A stretch of 64,000 nt of DNA from assembly GCA_029964075.1 (NCBI GenBank), contig CM057138.1:9170932-9234931 (forward strand), read 5' to 3'. The notes under the pieces are model-generated. The model saw only the letters and a list, made by a program, of their open reading frames with translations. It was not told the origin of the DNA and ran no database searches. This stretch comes from Patiria pectinifera. Lineage: Eukaryota > Echinodermata > Asteroidea > Valvatida > Asterinidae. Position numbers and translations under genes: made by a program. Positions 30,200 to 40,311 of the stretch are shown here, in pieces. Within the stretch, counting starts at the first letter, position 1; every line of letters begins with the position of its first letter.

Positions 30200-33100
30200 A
30201 TGATGGATATGATCAGGCCAATCGTTAAGGGATTTTCTAGATGGAATAAAGCCACGCTGCGCGATTACGTCCAGCGATATAATGTACCGTACAATCAAAA
30301 TGTTGCTCTTACGCGTAAAGTCTACATCAACGGGATACAAAAATACGAAGCTCAATTTAGAAACTTGAGGAAAAAGAAGCTACATGAGCTCGAACAGATT
30401 GTAGACGATTATGATCTAGAATATAACCCGTCGGGTTATAAAGGTCGAGTTTTGAAAAAAGATTTACTCTCGGCGATTCAAAACTCTAGGCAACCCGAGG
30501 ATTTTCAAGAGGCTGAGTTCAGAGCGACGAGAAGATTTAGAAACAACTTTAGAAACTGGGAACTGATTCCTAGACTTTTTAACGACGATTTAGTCAGATT
30601 TTTTGATACGCACAAAGATCAAATAGTAAATAAAATCAAGTCAGAATTGAGAGAGCTGAGAGGTTTAAAAATGGAGCTCACAATCAAAATAAAATACGAA
30701 AAAACCAAACCGGATGGTACGATAGAAACGATCGAAGCTATACATTATACCGATCAGAGAGTCGTTTTAAATCAAAGTCAAATAAAACAGGTTTTAAAAG
30801 AAGACATCGACCAGCTATTTAAAAAGGATGAAAGGTATACGAATCAAGGATCGGGTTGGGTTTTAAAAAAGATAATGGCGTTGTATATCAACATCAACAG
30901 GTTTAACCCCGTGAGAGGTAGTTCTTATATTGACCTACCAAAATGTATCAAACAGAAAACGGCGATGATAAACATTAAAAACAAAGACGACGAGTGTTTG
31001 AGATGGTGTTTGAGAGCCGCTCTTGGCTTGTATACGGATAAAGTAAAAAATAACATAAAAAACGATCCTAAATATAAAATTCATAAAGAAGAACCTGTTG
31101 TATACACCAAAGACGACGGACTCAAATTTAAAGGCGTAGACTTTCCAACACCGATCGACCAGATACCAAAGATAGAAAGACAAAATAATTTAACCATAAA
31201 TATATACGGTTATGAGGAGGAAATATATCCGTTATACGTGTCTAAAAACTATAAACCAGAGTCACGACCTATCGATCTGTTTTTGTTTTCTGAGGGCGAC
31301 AAGCATCACTACTGCTGGATAAATAATTTTTCGAGATTGATTCACAACGTTACAAAACATAAAAGTAAGAAATATTTTTGTCGAAGGTGCCTGTGTCATT
31401 ATAGAACGCAAGTAAAATTAGATAGACACATGAGCGATTGTAACGGTATAGATACACATCCGTCAAAGATTGTATTTCCTACCGCTAAGCGAAAATATGT
31501 AAATAACGAGTGGATAGTCGACGAAAACGATGTGCCAATATTAGAATTTAAAAACTACAGGTTTAAACAAAAAGCACCGTTTGTAGTTTACGCCGACTTT
31601 GAATCGATATTAGAAAAAAACTCGGACGATAAAAAGGACAACACACAAAAGACAAACATTCACAAAGCAAGCGGTTATTCGCTAGTTGTCGTCCGATGCG
31701 ACGGCACCAATGTGTATCAAGAGACTTATAGAGGTAAAGATGCCGCATCAAAGTTTGTAAATAAAATGTTAAAAATACAAAGCGACATAAATTGCATATT
31801 TAAAAAACCCCAACCCATGAAATTTAACGAGCGAGCTAAAGAACATCATGATAAGACAAACACGTGTTGGATTTGCGAGAAACCAATTTATCCCAATTAC
31901 TCAAGCAACTGTCAGTGCCAGAAACCCAAAAAACCAAAAACAGAAAAACAAATAAAAGAACATCAGTACGAAAACAAAAATGGATTTACCGAGTCTAAAT
32001 GCCTCGAATGCAATAAGAAAATCAACAAATTTAGAAAGGTGAGAGATCACTGCCACGTCACGGGTAGATATAGAGGTGCCGCGCACGCCTACTGCAATCT
32101 AAAATTACAAGTTAAACCAGGTTTTACCCCCATACCGGTCGTCTTTCACAATCTGCAAAATTACGACGCTCACTTGATCATGCAGAGTATTTCAGAGTAC
32201 GATGACGAAAAGGAAATACAAGTTATCGCTAGAAATTCGGAAAAGTATATTTCGTTTTCGATCGGAAATATGCGATTTATAGACTCGTTTAATTTTATGG
32301 CGTCTTCATTGGATAGATTATCTAAAGCTTGTCCGAGAGAGTCGTTTAAACTACTCAGAGAACATTTTAATCGTCAAAACATCGACTCGTTGTTACAAAA
32401 AGGAGTTTATCCATATGAATACATGGACTCGTTTGACAGATTTCAAGAGACAAGCCTACCCCCCATCGAACAATTTTACAGCAGCCTAAAAGACGAAAAT
32501 ATATCGCGAGAGGACTACGACAGAGCTAAACTGACGTGGAACTAGTTTAAAGTTAAAAACATGGGGGAATATTACGATTTGTACGTCACTACCGATACGT
32601 TATTACTGGCTTGCGTATTTGAAAACTTTAGGCAAACGTGTATTACAAACTACGCGTTAGATCCTGCTAATTACTACACAGCACCAGGATTGTCGTGGGA
32701 TGCCTTGTTAAAACACTCGGAAGTTAAACTCGAACTATTGCAAGACGTAGACAAACATTTATTTTTTGAAAAGGCAAAAAGAGGTGGTATCTCGAGCGTG
32801 GGTGGTATGAGATACTACAAAGCCAACAACAAATACCTACCCGACCATAATCCAAACGAGCCGTCGAGTTACATCACCTACCTCGATGCAAACAATCTGT
32901 ACGGCTGGGCCATGAGTCAATACCTGCCGTACAAAGACTTTAAATGGGCGTCTACAAAAACATTTACCGAGTCCAAGATATTATCTCTCAGGAAAACGTC
33001 AAACACCGGTTACTGCTTCGAAGTAGACCTCGATTACCCGGACAATCTCCACGACCTGCACAACGATTACCCCCTAGCGCCCGAAAACATCGTCATACCA

Positions 33101-34159
33101 AAAGAATGGATGTCTGATTATCAAAACGAGTTATTGGATACCGAACCTAGTAGCAACGTGCAAAAACTAACGTGTACCCTTAATCCTAAACAAAAATATG
33201 TTTTGCACTACGTCACGTTGCAGTTGTATCTCAAACTCGGCTTGAAACTTAAAAAGGTGCATCGAGTGCTGCAATTTAAACAAGCGCCTTGGATGGCATC
33301 TTACATCGACAAAAACACGCAACTCCGAACAAAAGCGACCTCTGATTTTGAGAAAGACTTTTTTAAACTGATGAACAACAGCGTGTTTGGTAAGACGATG
33401 GAAAACGTCAGAAACCGAATTGACGGTTACCTACTCAGAGACAGTAACGATGACGATCGAGATAAATACCAAAAAATTATACAAAAACCGAGCTACAAAA
33501 CGACGACGTCATTTTCAGAATGCAAATTGTCATTTGTCGAAAAGTACAAGACTAAAACCGTGTTAAACAAACCGATCTACTGCGGAGTGAGTATCTTGGA
33601 TCTCTCAAAGACGCTGATGTACGATTTTTATTACAACCATTTGAAAGACAAGTACAAAGAGAAAATCAGGTTGATGTACACAGATACAGACAGTTTGGTA
33701 CTCGTAGTGCACACGGACGACGTATACAAAGATATGCAGCAAAACGGGCAACAATACGACCTTTCGAATTATCCGACGGATCATCCTTTGTACGATCCAA
33801 CCAATAAGAAAGTGATCGGTAAATTTAAAGACGAGTTTGGAGGTAAAATAATCAAAGAAGTCGTTTGTATAAGACCTAAAATGTACTCGATTTTAACCGC
33901 TGACATCAACTTGAAAAAAGCCAAGGGAGTCACAAAATCGGTCACCTCTAAGAAATTAAAACACCAACACTATTACGACTGCATCTTAAACAAGAAATCT
34001 CATTACGAAACCATGACTCACATTAGATCGGAAAATCACATCCTTTACACCGTATCTCAAAATAAACTATCGTTGAGTCCGTTGGACACAAAGAGGTACA
34101 TTTTACCGGATGGAATACACACGCTCGCTTATGGTCACCGTAATCTAGATATTAATTAG
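30200..34159 (+). CDS. polB: Protein-primed family B DNA polymerase (PolB), one in-frame stop
   Basis: Replicates the Polinton genome using a protein primer. The first 781 codons hold an N-terminal extension, a zinc-finger-like C-x2-C…H…C near residues 391-413, and the exonuclease I motif VYADFES (about 462-468). An endonuclease-VII-like block, CLECNKKI…DHCHVTGRYRGAAH, lies near 600-630, followed by exonuclease II NLQNYDAHLI (about 650). A TAG at 32543-32545 stops the frame. The same frame reopens at once and continues, with an ATG at 32561, to 34159. This second part has palm motif A YLDANNLYGW, motif B KLMNNSVFGKT, motif C YTDTDS and the RPKMYS block. So a single nonsense codon splits an otherwise complete polymerase. 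Total length about 1319 codons, normal for the family. Confidence 0.93.
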
Positions 34160-35153
34160 GCGGTAATTGCGTGTCCTCGGGTACGACTTGAAGCTCTTGT
34201 CTCACAAAACTCCTTTTTGGGCCGTCTTGCAGGTAATAAAGAGTAGGACCCGTCGTGACTTTTTTACCTTCAATCATTTTAAATTGACTCGTTCTTTTTT
34301 CCACGTTGAAGATGTCTACGCTCCAAATGGGATCCGTGGCTCTTCTAGCAGTACCACCCTCTTGCTCGCCCGGGTAATATAAATATCTAACCATAGCGTC
34401 TTGCGGTAATTGTTGCTCTTTTGTTTTAACGGGGTTAGCCGGCGATTGCCGGACCTGTTTTAGTTTAACCGCCTCTGACGGCGCTTTAGCTATTAATCTT
34501 GTCGTTTCATCGTTTATAGCTTTGATCACGCTGGGTAATCGCTCGACCCATTGCGTGTTTCTACTCTCGGGATTTAACATTTCTTGAGCGTACTGATGAC
34601 CAAACAGTCTCTCGGCTAGCGTTCGATTAAATCTTTCTACGATACCCTGCGATCGGTGGTTTCCGGGTTCGCCTACGATAATCTCGACGTTTTTTGAGGC
34701 CATCCATTTTTTAAATGCTCCTTTAAATTCGGTACCGGCGTCTACTCTCAACGTTTTAGGGTAACTCAAAGGCGATCTCGCGTAAATCTTGACGATAGCA
34801 TCTTGGGTGGAATCCGCCGTTTTAGAAACCAAGGGTTCTGCTTCGTGGTATCGACTCGCAACATCGACAACCGTCAAAGCGTATTTATAAGTCTTGCGTT
34901 TTACTTTATCCCAGGGTAGGTATAGCACATCCATTTGGTGAAAGTCGTTTGGTGTTTCAAACTCTCGCGATGTACTCGTAGGCCTGGGTACATACGCAGG
35001 ACCCGGTAGATAAATTTGCCAGATTGCTTGTTTTTTAAGCCAATCTCTGATTACCTTTTTATCGATTTTTGTTTTATCGTGTAAATGGTCGACGGCACTT
35101 TCACCTCTCCAATAACCGCTCGGGCTATAATACAGTTTAGATAATGTTTGCAT
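34152..35153 (-). CDS. int: Polinton integrase (rve, DDE)
   Basis: A 333-residue retroviral-type integrase that inserts the element into host DNA and makes the 6-base target duplication. Catalytic residues are D75 (HQMDVLYLP), D138 (RVDAGTEF) and E173 (SQGIVERFNRT), with 62 and 34 residues between them. A C-terminal chromo/SH3-like part with YYLQDG lies near residues 265-325. The zinc-binding N-terminal domain is short or absent. The gene is intact, overlaps the end of the polymerase gene by 8 bases on the opposite strand, and starts 32 bases from the divergent gene at 35185. The shared AT-rich spacer is therefore probably a bidirectional promoter. Confidence 0.95.
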   Translation of the reverse strand: MQTLSKLYYSPSGYWRGESAVDHLHDKTKIDKKVIRDWLKKQAIWQIYLPGPAYVPRPTSTSREFETPNDFHQMDVLYLPWDKVKRKTYKYALTVVDVASRYHEAEPLVSKTADSTQDAIVKIYARSPLSYPKTLRVDAGTEFKGAFKKWMASKNVEIIVGEPGNHRSQGIVERFNRTLAERLFGHQYAQEMLNPESRNTQWVERLPSVIKAINDETTRLIAKAPSEAVKLKQVRQSPANPVKTKEQQLPQDAMVRYLYYPGEQEGGTARRATDPIWSVDIFNVEKRTSQFKMIEGKKVTTGPTLYYLQDGPKRSFVRQELQVVPEDTQLPPN

Positions 35154-35184
35154 ATTATTTAATATAAAAGACGTTTATAATAAT
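35154..35184. promoter_or_regulatory. Divergent promoter between integrase and the 35185 gene
   Basis: A 31-base AT-rich spacer containing TATTTAATATAAAAGACG and TTTATAATA serves two divergent start codons. The TATAAAA word is seen again before other genes of the element. Confidence 0.5.
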
Positions 35185-35607
35185 ATGGCTAGCGTTGCTA
35201 TGATGTTAGGAGGCGCGATCGTCAACGCCTTAGCTTTTACGGGTTCAAACTTTTTATTTTCAAATCTGAAACAGAGTGACGAGGAGCGTAAGAGACACGA
35301 TTTAGCGATAGAACAACTCTCAGCCGCCAAAGATAAGTGGCAACGAGAACGAACGAAATATCTAGATTTTCTAAACGAACGTATCAGAAAACAAAATGCT
35401 TCTAAAGAAACATTTTCTAACGTAGACCGAGCGTTGCGTTACTACAACGAGGTGAGTGGTCAATCTACCGAACTACCCGTAGGACTGCAACGCGAACCCA
35501 AACTCGAAGATTTTTACGAGCCTAGCGACCAACAAATAGAAAAAGAACTGGTGTTTATCGCGGGAGGAACGCTATTGGTGGGCTTCTTGGCTTACAAATA
35601 CCTTTAA
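35185..35607 (+). CDS. Small Polinton protein with membrane ends and a coiled middle
   Basis: 140 residues. A hydrophobic N-terminus (MASVAMMLGGAIVNALAFTG) is followed by a charged helical part, rich in Glu, Lys and Arg, at about 33-75. A C-terminal hydrophobic segment (VFIAGGTLLVGFLAYKYL) comes last. Proteins of this shape and start occur in invertebrate Polintons as I recall them; no function is known to me. It could be a virion membrane or scaffold protein. It is placed directly before the capsid gene, with a 22-base gap, in what looks like the structural block. Intact. Confidence 0.65.
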   Translation: MASVAMMLGGAIVNALAFTGSNFLFSNLKQSDEERKRHDLAIEQLSAAKDKWQRERTKYLDFLNERIRKQNASKETFSNVDRALRYYNEVSGQSTELPVGLQREPKLEDFYEPSDQQIEKELVFIAGGTLLVGFLAYKYL

Positions 35608-35629
35608 ATTTAAAACTCGTATAAATAAA

Positions 35630-36896
35630 ATGAATGCGTATGGAAAAAAGCTCAATCCCAGCAGACTATTAAAAATACCCAGATCTATCAAGGGTGAGAG
35701 AAAAGAGGTGGTCATTACCCACAATCCTAGTAGTATATCGGCGGGGCAAACGCTGAGAGTCAAGTTTCCTCAATTGGGTGTAGACGACGTGATCGTACCC
35801 GACACTTGTAAACTAGCTTTCAATTTAGAACTCGAAGGTGGAAGCGACAACAATAGAACCATTTTTGGTAATTTAGCCAGAAATTTAGTCAGCGAAATCA
35901 GCGTCAGGCTTCAAGGTCACGAAATTGTGAGTTATCGTCACGCCGACGTGTATCACAACTTTAAAGACAATTGGATCAACAGCTCGACGACTCGAAACAT
36001 GGCGTACTCGGGCATAGAAAAAGAAAACGTGTCTAAACTAAGAACTGGGGCTGAAGATGCTAACGCGGGCGCCAACAACGGTAAGGATCAAGCTATCGCG
36101 GATGCCTATGGTAACAGATATTGTATTCCCTAGACATTGACATACTGACTTCGCATCACCCTTTTACCCCAGCGGTTTAAAACAACCTCTGACGTACGAG
36201 ATAAAGTTTAACGATCACGAAAAAGTAGTCAACAGTTCAGATACGGCGGCGATGTATTCTATCTCAGACTTGTCTCTCGAATACGAAGTGGTGACCAACA
36301 GAGACCTAGCTATCACCATCAGGAATAAACACAAGGGGTTAATGCAATATCTGTTTGATAAAATCCACTCGCTAGAAGTTAGATCCGTCAACAAATCGGA
36401 CACGCTTTGGAACGTCAGCGTCAATCAACCCATCAGAAGTCTCAAGGGTATTTTGTTTTTGTTTAAAGATCCCGCGGTCAAGAATCCGCAGCGATTTTAC
36501 AATCCAAAAATAACCAAAACATCGGTGACCGTAGAAGGTAAACCCAATCAACTCTACAGTCAAGGAATGTTTCAGTATCAACACTGGAATGAAATCAACA
36601 AGTTCTTTGGAGACAGCGATACCGAAAGCGGGCGCGGAGTAGCTAAAGACTTAAATTTGACGGGTTTTGACCTCGGAGACTACCTAAAAGACAAATACGG
36701 TCTGTGGCTCGATTTTAGAAGTAACGACGACAATTCCGCTCACGGATCCGGTAGGAAACTCGGAGACGGAGGAGGCATCAACATTCAATTTAACAGAGAA
36801 GCCGAAGGTCAAGGTGACCTCACGATGAACGTCTTTTTGGTCATGGATGCTCAATTGAACTTGGAAGACGGGAATTTTAAATCTCTGTTAAGTTAA
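35630..36896 (+). CDS. Major capsid protein (double jelly-roll type), frame broken twice
   Basis: The first open part (35630-36133) and the last (about 36175-36896, Met at 36252) are colinear pieces of one protein of about 420 residues. Between them the frame moves by one base near 36131 and again near 36170, each time as a one-base loss in a short run (C, then T). Sequence blocks such as FGNLARNLVSEISVRLQG, RHADVYHNFKDNW and GMFQYQHWNEINKFFGD fit the Polinton major capsid protein as I recall it. In that family the fold is a double jelly-roll that forms hexon-like trimers of an icosahedral shell. It starts 22 bases after the previous gene, after TATAAATAAAATG. The ATPase gene follows within 2 bases, so they are probably co-expressed. 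Whether the breaks are real or sequencing errors is open. Confidence 0.8.
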
Positions 36897-36897
36897 A

Positions 36898-37503
36898 ATG
36901 ACACAACCGCATTGCGCTTTAATCGTCGGCAAAACAAATTCGGGCAAAACCAAATGGATTTTGGATCTGTTAGAGTCAGACTATAAAAATACATTTGAGG
37001 CGATAGTCATCATTTGCCCTACCATATTTAAAAACAAAACGTACATCGAAAGAAAGTGGATTCAAGCAGATCCCGAGGTATACCTCTGCGATCCGGAATT
37101 GTACAAGATGACGCTCAACGAAGCGATCGATTTTTACAGGAAAATATTCGAAGGTGTTGCCACGTTGTTTATCGTGGACGATTGCTCTTCGGATCAAGAG
37201 ATTAAATATCGTAAAAAGACGTGCGCGCTAAGCAAGATGGCATTTAGCGGAAGACACGTAAATCACAGCTGTTGGTTACTGACCCAAAAGTACAACAGCG
37301 TTTTAAAAGATTATAGAGAAAACACAGCTTGGTTGGCATTATTGTACTGCAAAGATAAAACATCGTTTGATCAAGCGTTAGACGAAAATGACGTCGTACC
37401 CATTGAACAACGAGATTATATAAAACGACGTTTGAGAGATGTGAAATATAGTAAATTGGTCGTATACACCGAACCTCCAGTTAGTTACGAGCTACTTGAG
37501 TAG
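36898..37503 (+). CDS. Genome-packaging ATPase (A32/FtsK-HerA type)
   Basis: 201 residues. Walker A is at 11-18 (GKTNSGKT) and Walker B at 91-95 (FIVDD). The following SGRHVNHSCWLLTQKY block fits the sensor/arginine region of this family. In Polintons and related viruses the enzyme drives DNA into the preformed capsid. The length is short, as is normal for Polinton ATPases. The gene begins one base after the capsid stop and is intact. The tandem repeat at 37503-37605 lies immediately downstream. Confidence 0.9.
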   Translation: MTQPHCALIVGKTNSGKTKWILDLLESDYKNTFEAIVIICPTIFKNKTYIERKWIQADPEVYLCDPELYKMTLNEAIDFYRKIFEGVATLFIVDDCSSDQEIKYRKKTCALSKMAFSGRHVNHSCWLLTQKYNSVLKDYRENTAWLALLYCKDKTSFDQALDENDVVPIEQRDYIKRRLRDVKYSKLVVYTEPPVSYELLE

Positions 37504-37605
37504 CTAGTTGAGTAACAATTAATAGCTAGGTGAGTAACAGTTAATAGCTAGGTGAGTAACAATTAATAGCTAGGTGAGTAACAATTAATAGCTAGTTGAG
37601 TAGCA
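37503..37605. repeat. 22-bp tandem repeat
   Basis: Five units of about 22 bases (TAGCTAGGTGAGTAACAATTAA) directly after the ATPase stop. Each unit carries a stop codon in more than one frame. The role could be a spacer, a terminator or slippage. Confidence 0.85.
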
Positions 37606-37671
37606 ACCTATTCAACAAACTACAATTTGTTAATCAACAAACGTCAACAAAATACATTTTGTTGTTAGTAA

Positions 37672-37824
37672 ATGATAGCAATATTCGAGTATATGCAGTT
37701 TTTGGCTATTATCATCATATCGCTTAATTTATCGTTTTACACATACGAATACCTTCGCTTTTGTAACAAAGTTGCAACAGCTACAACAAAATTAAATTCC
37801 TTTCTAATTAAATGGAGGACCTAA
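37672..37824 (+). CDS. Possible 50-residue membrane protein
   Basis: An ATG at 37672 opens 50 codons with one strong hydrophobic segment (residues about 9-22: QFLAIIIISLNLSF) and a polar, basic tail. The stop TAA (37822-37824) lies 13 bases into the next gene, an overlap typical of compact viral-type genomes. Small single-span proteins are common in such elements. It is short and has no homology I recognise, so it may be chance. Confidence 0.4.
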   Translation: MIAIFEYMQFLAIIIISLNLSFYTYEYLRFCNKVATATTKLNSFLIKWRT

Positions 37825-38390
37825 AACTTACTTTAACGAACGAACAAGATCACAACGCAGAACATAAAGATCGTTTGTGCGGTGTCGTAGCAGCCGGAAA
37901 CTCTAGAAAGTACTTGGGAAAGGAATACACCGTTAAACATATCGAAGCTCTTGACAGTAAAGAACTCGAAAAGCTGTATCATCTGTACGAAACTAAATTT
38001 GGAAATGAAATTGTTAAAACCGTTGGTAAATACACTTTAAGTCTATTTTCGAGAGTGTTAGCTGTGGTTACACCCGTACAAGTTTTAGGATATAACGTCA
38101 CTATAGATTCTGAAGAAGAACTCACCAACGACTTGAGTTCTGATCCTATTATAAGCGCGAGTATGGCTGGTATGTTGAGCGACGTTTGTTACAAGTACGG
38201 AACTTTTTTATCACCCCTAGTAGCTACGATTATCACAACAAAACATTTGAAATTTAATAAACCTAATATAATAAATGGAAGACCAGAAAGCAGCGACAGC
38301 AACGCCTGCAGCTCAACCAGCAGAGACAGAGACGCCCCCGCCAATAAAAACAACGACATCACCGACGGTAACGAGAGTGACCAAGACTAA
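37812..38390 (+). CDS. Polinton protein of unknown function
   Basis: 192 residues. The N-terminal 155 residues look globular and helical (DSKELEKLYHLYETKFGNEI, ending LSPLVATIITTKHLKF). They resemble a conserved unknown protein I associate with cnidarian and other invertebrate Polintons. The tail (about 156-192) is Ser/Asp/Asn-rich. The last 116 bases overlap the start of the next ORF in another frame, which may explain the odd composition of both ends. Intact. No enzymatic motif seen. Confidence 0.65.
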   Translation: MEDLKLTLTNEQDHNAEHKDRLCGVVAAGNSRKYLGKEYTVKHIEALDSKELEKLYHLYETKFGNEIVKTVGKYTLSLFSRVLAVVTPVQVLGYNVTIDSEEELTNDLSSDPIISASMAGMLSDVCYKYGTFLSPLVATIITTKHLKFNKPNIINGRPESSDSNACSSTSRDRDAPANKNNDITDGNESDQD

Positions 38391-38658
38391 AAATCCTAAA
38401 CGAATTCAGCAGGGTAAAGCTTTAGCCGAGCACAATAGACAGATGAAATTAAAATTAGCAAAAATGAACGTAACATCGGACGAAGCTACGAGCTCACCAG
38501 ACTACAACTCTTGGGCGATGTGGGGGGCTGTAGCGTCTATAATAGGGGTTGGGTTGCTGGTACTAAAAAGTAAGGCAACTGCACCGGTAGTATACCCAGT
38601 GCCGGTAGTCACGCAACCCACTACACCCAGCGCCCCCAAAACGCTAGACATGGAATAA
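38275..38658 (+). CDS. Small Pro/Thr-rich single-span membrane protein
   Basis: 127 residues. A Thr/Pro/Ala-rich N-terminus (1-40) comes first, then a basic stretch (KNPKRIQQGKALAEHNRQMK). One membrane segment lies near 82-100 (WAMWGAVASIIGVGLLVL), and a Pro/Thr-rich tail follows. The ATG follows CTAATATAATAA, the type of AT-rich leader seen before other genes here. It overlaps the preceding gene by 116 bases in a different frame. Function unknown; perhaps a virion membrane or penton-associated protein. Confidence 0.6.
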   Translation: MEDQKAATATPAAQPAETETPPPIKTTTSPTVTRVTKTKNPKRIQQGKALAEHNRQMKLKLAKMNVTSDEATSSPDYNSWAMWGAVASIIGVGLLVLKSKATAPVVYPVPVVTQPTTPSAPKTLDME

Positions 38659-38690
38659 CCAGCAATTTAAAAATTGTTATATTAAAAACG

Positions 38691-38933
38691 ATGAGTAACT
38701 TTGACACCAACGGAATAGCAAATACGATTTATCACGGAGCCGTCATATCGGGTCTTTCGATTGGATACGCCATGGTAGGAGCTAAACTACTCAAAATGAA
38801 AGCGCCAGATTTAAGCAAACTAAGCGTAGAAGATGCGGCTAAATTGACGGGCATTATAAGTGGAGCTCTGGCCACGCAAAATTGGTTGGTGACCCAGGGT
38901 ATACTACCGGGCAGTATAATGAAAACGGCATAA
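38691..38933 (+). CDS. Small hydrophobic Polinton protein
   Basis: 80 residues. A hydrophobic, Gly-rich segment is at about 13-32 (TIYHGAVISGLSIGYAMVGA) and a second weaker one at about 52-70. The start follows TTATATTAAAAACG, the same leader as before the gene at 42963. Intact, unknown function. Such small membrane-active proteins are frequent in Polintons and adenovirus-like systems. Confidence 0.6.
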   Translation: MSNFDTNGIANTIYHGAVISGLSIGYAMVGAKLLKMKAPDLSKLSVEDAAKLTGIISGALATQNWLVTQGILPGSIMKTA

Positions 38934-38955
38934 TTTAAATAGGTTTATTAAATAA

Positions 38956-40215
38956 ATGGCTGAGGGAGGATTTGACTTTGACCCCGTTGATGATTACGAT
39001 TACGATGACGATGATGATGTAGCAGAGACCAATCTGGACGACAACTTTGATACTCCTGCACCACCAATCCTCACTACCGACATAGATGACGTTTTAGATC
39101 AAGGAAGAAGCATGGTCACTAATGGTCGCGTTGATGAGTTTTACGATACTTATAACATATACAATAAACCAATCTCTCCGAGATACGAAAAATTTATTCT
39201 CAAACCAGACGGTTTATTTTATGACACTGGTAAAGGCTTACTAAGGTTAACGGATCAAAGAAAACCAGACAGATTCTTGACTCTGAGGACTATAGAGTTA
39301 AATGTAAGAAAGATGGGTTTAAACGGTAGAGATTTTATTAGAAACAAATTAGGTTTTACGCATTACGAACGTAAGACACTCAGTGACGATCAAAGCCAAC
39401 ACCTGCAATCGATACAACCCGAGAGTATCCCCATGACAGAACTACCCAGAGTCACCGATGAGGTAATCGAGATTATAGACGATTTAGAACAAGACACCAG
39501 CGCTCAAACGGAAGGATTGAATTACAGAGAACTCCAGGGTTTAGACAAAACTCTTCAGACGTTGAGAGGTAACCTAGAACTTAATTTATCGCGTCTCACA
39601 GAACTAGACCGAGAGATTGCAGCCACGAGACAAGAACTCGACGAATCTCACAGCGAAGAGGGTCGACGAGAGTTAAATGATAAATTGAGCGACTTGAACG
39701 TTGAAAGATCCGCCAGATTAGAAGCCGCAAAAGCCAACGAACGAGGGCTCAAAAGTCAGATCGCTAGAATCAAAGAAACGATTAATAAAATATTAGGCGA
39801 CGACACGAATCTGGCGGAAAAGATTAGAACTCTGTTTAGAGAACAAGGTGTGACCGTAGTGAGTATTTTAGCCGCTTTTAGTTTAGCCATCAGCACGATA
39901 GTGAGTAGCATCGTCGCTAGCGTGAGAGGTGCAGGTGCCCCACCCGCGCCATCGCCAACACCTGCACCAACACCAACACCAACACCAAAAGGTGGTATCA
40001 AAGAGTGGATTTCAAAACAACTCGCTAATTTTGCATCTGCTCTTCAAAAACTCGGAGTGAGCGCGTTGGGTGCTCTGCCGGGTATCATAGGCAGCGTACT
40101 CAGTTGGATATTTAACGCGCTGAGTAAGTCCGTATCGTGGTTGGCCGAACACGTGTGGGCTTTGTTTTTGGGTGTGGGAGCCTTGGTGTTTGCGTACCTG
40201 CAAAAACGATGGTAG
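38956..40215 (+). CDS. Large acidic, coiled-coil and membrane protein of the Polinton
   Basis: 419 residues. An Asp-rich start (about 6-25) precedes a globular part (about 50-150) with FYDTGKGLLRLTD. A long coiled coil with heptad-like spacing is at about 190-275. A membrane segment lies near 298-320 (VVSILAAFSLAISTIVSSIV), followed by a Pro/Thr/Ala linker (about 330-347). Two further hydrophobic stretches follow, the last at the C-terminus (VWALFLGVGALVFAYLQ). I associate similar proteins with invertebrate Polintons but know no function. It ends just before a hairpin that separates it from the convergent gene 40312-41733, which has a similar Pro/Thr linker and terminal membrane segment. Intact. 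Confidence 0.65.
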   Translation: MAEGGFDFDPVDDYDYDDDDDVAETNLDDNFDTPAPPILTTDIDDVLDQGRSMVTNGRVDEFYDTYNIYNKPISPRYEKFILKPDGLFYDTGKGLLRLTDQRKPDRFLTLRTIELNVRKMGLNGRDFIRNKLGFTHYERKTLSDDQSQHLQSIQPESIPMTELPRVTDEVIEIIDDLEQDTSAQTEGLNYRELQGLDKTLQTLRGNLELNLSRLTELDREIAATRQELDESHSEEGRRELNDKLSDLNVERSARLEAAKANERGLKSQIARIKETINKILGDDTNLAEKIRTLFREQGVTVVSILAAFSLAISTIVSSIVASVRGAGAPPAPSPTPAPTPTPTPKGGIKEWISKQLANFASALQKLGVSALGALPGIIGSVLSWIFNALSKSVSWLAEHVWALFLGVGALVFAYLQKRW

Positions 40216-40239
40216 TAATAGTTGTAATCAAGTTTAAAC

Positions 40240-40292
40240 AAAAAAATAAAAGCCTTACCAGCGCAAAGTTGGTAAGGCTTATTTTTTTGTCT
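40240..40292. terminator. Hairpin between convergent genes
   Basis: AATAAAAGCCTTACCA, a short loop (GCGCAAAGT), then TGGTAAGGCTTATTTTTTT: a perfect 12-bp stem (AAGCCTTACCA-type) with A-tract and T-tract. It contains AATAAA on the plus strand. It sits exactly between two converging genes and could end or polyadenylate both transcripts. Confidence 0.65.
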
Positions 40293-40311
40293 TGTGAGAT
40301 TAGAGTGTGAC

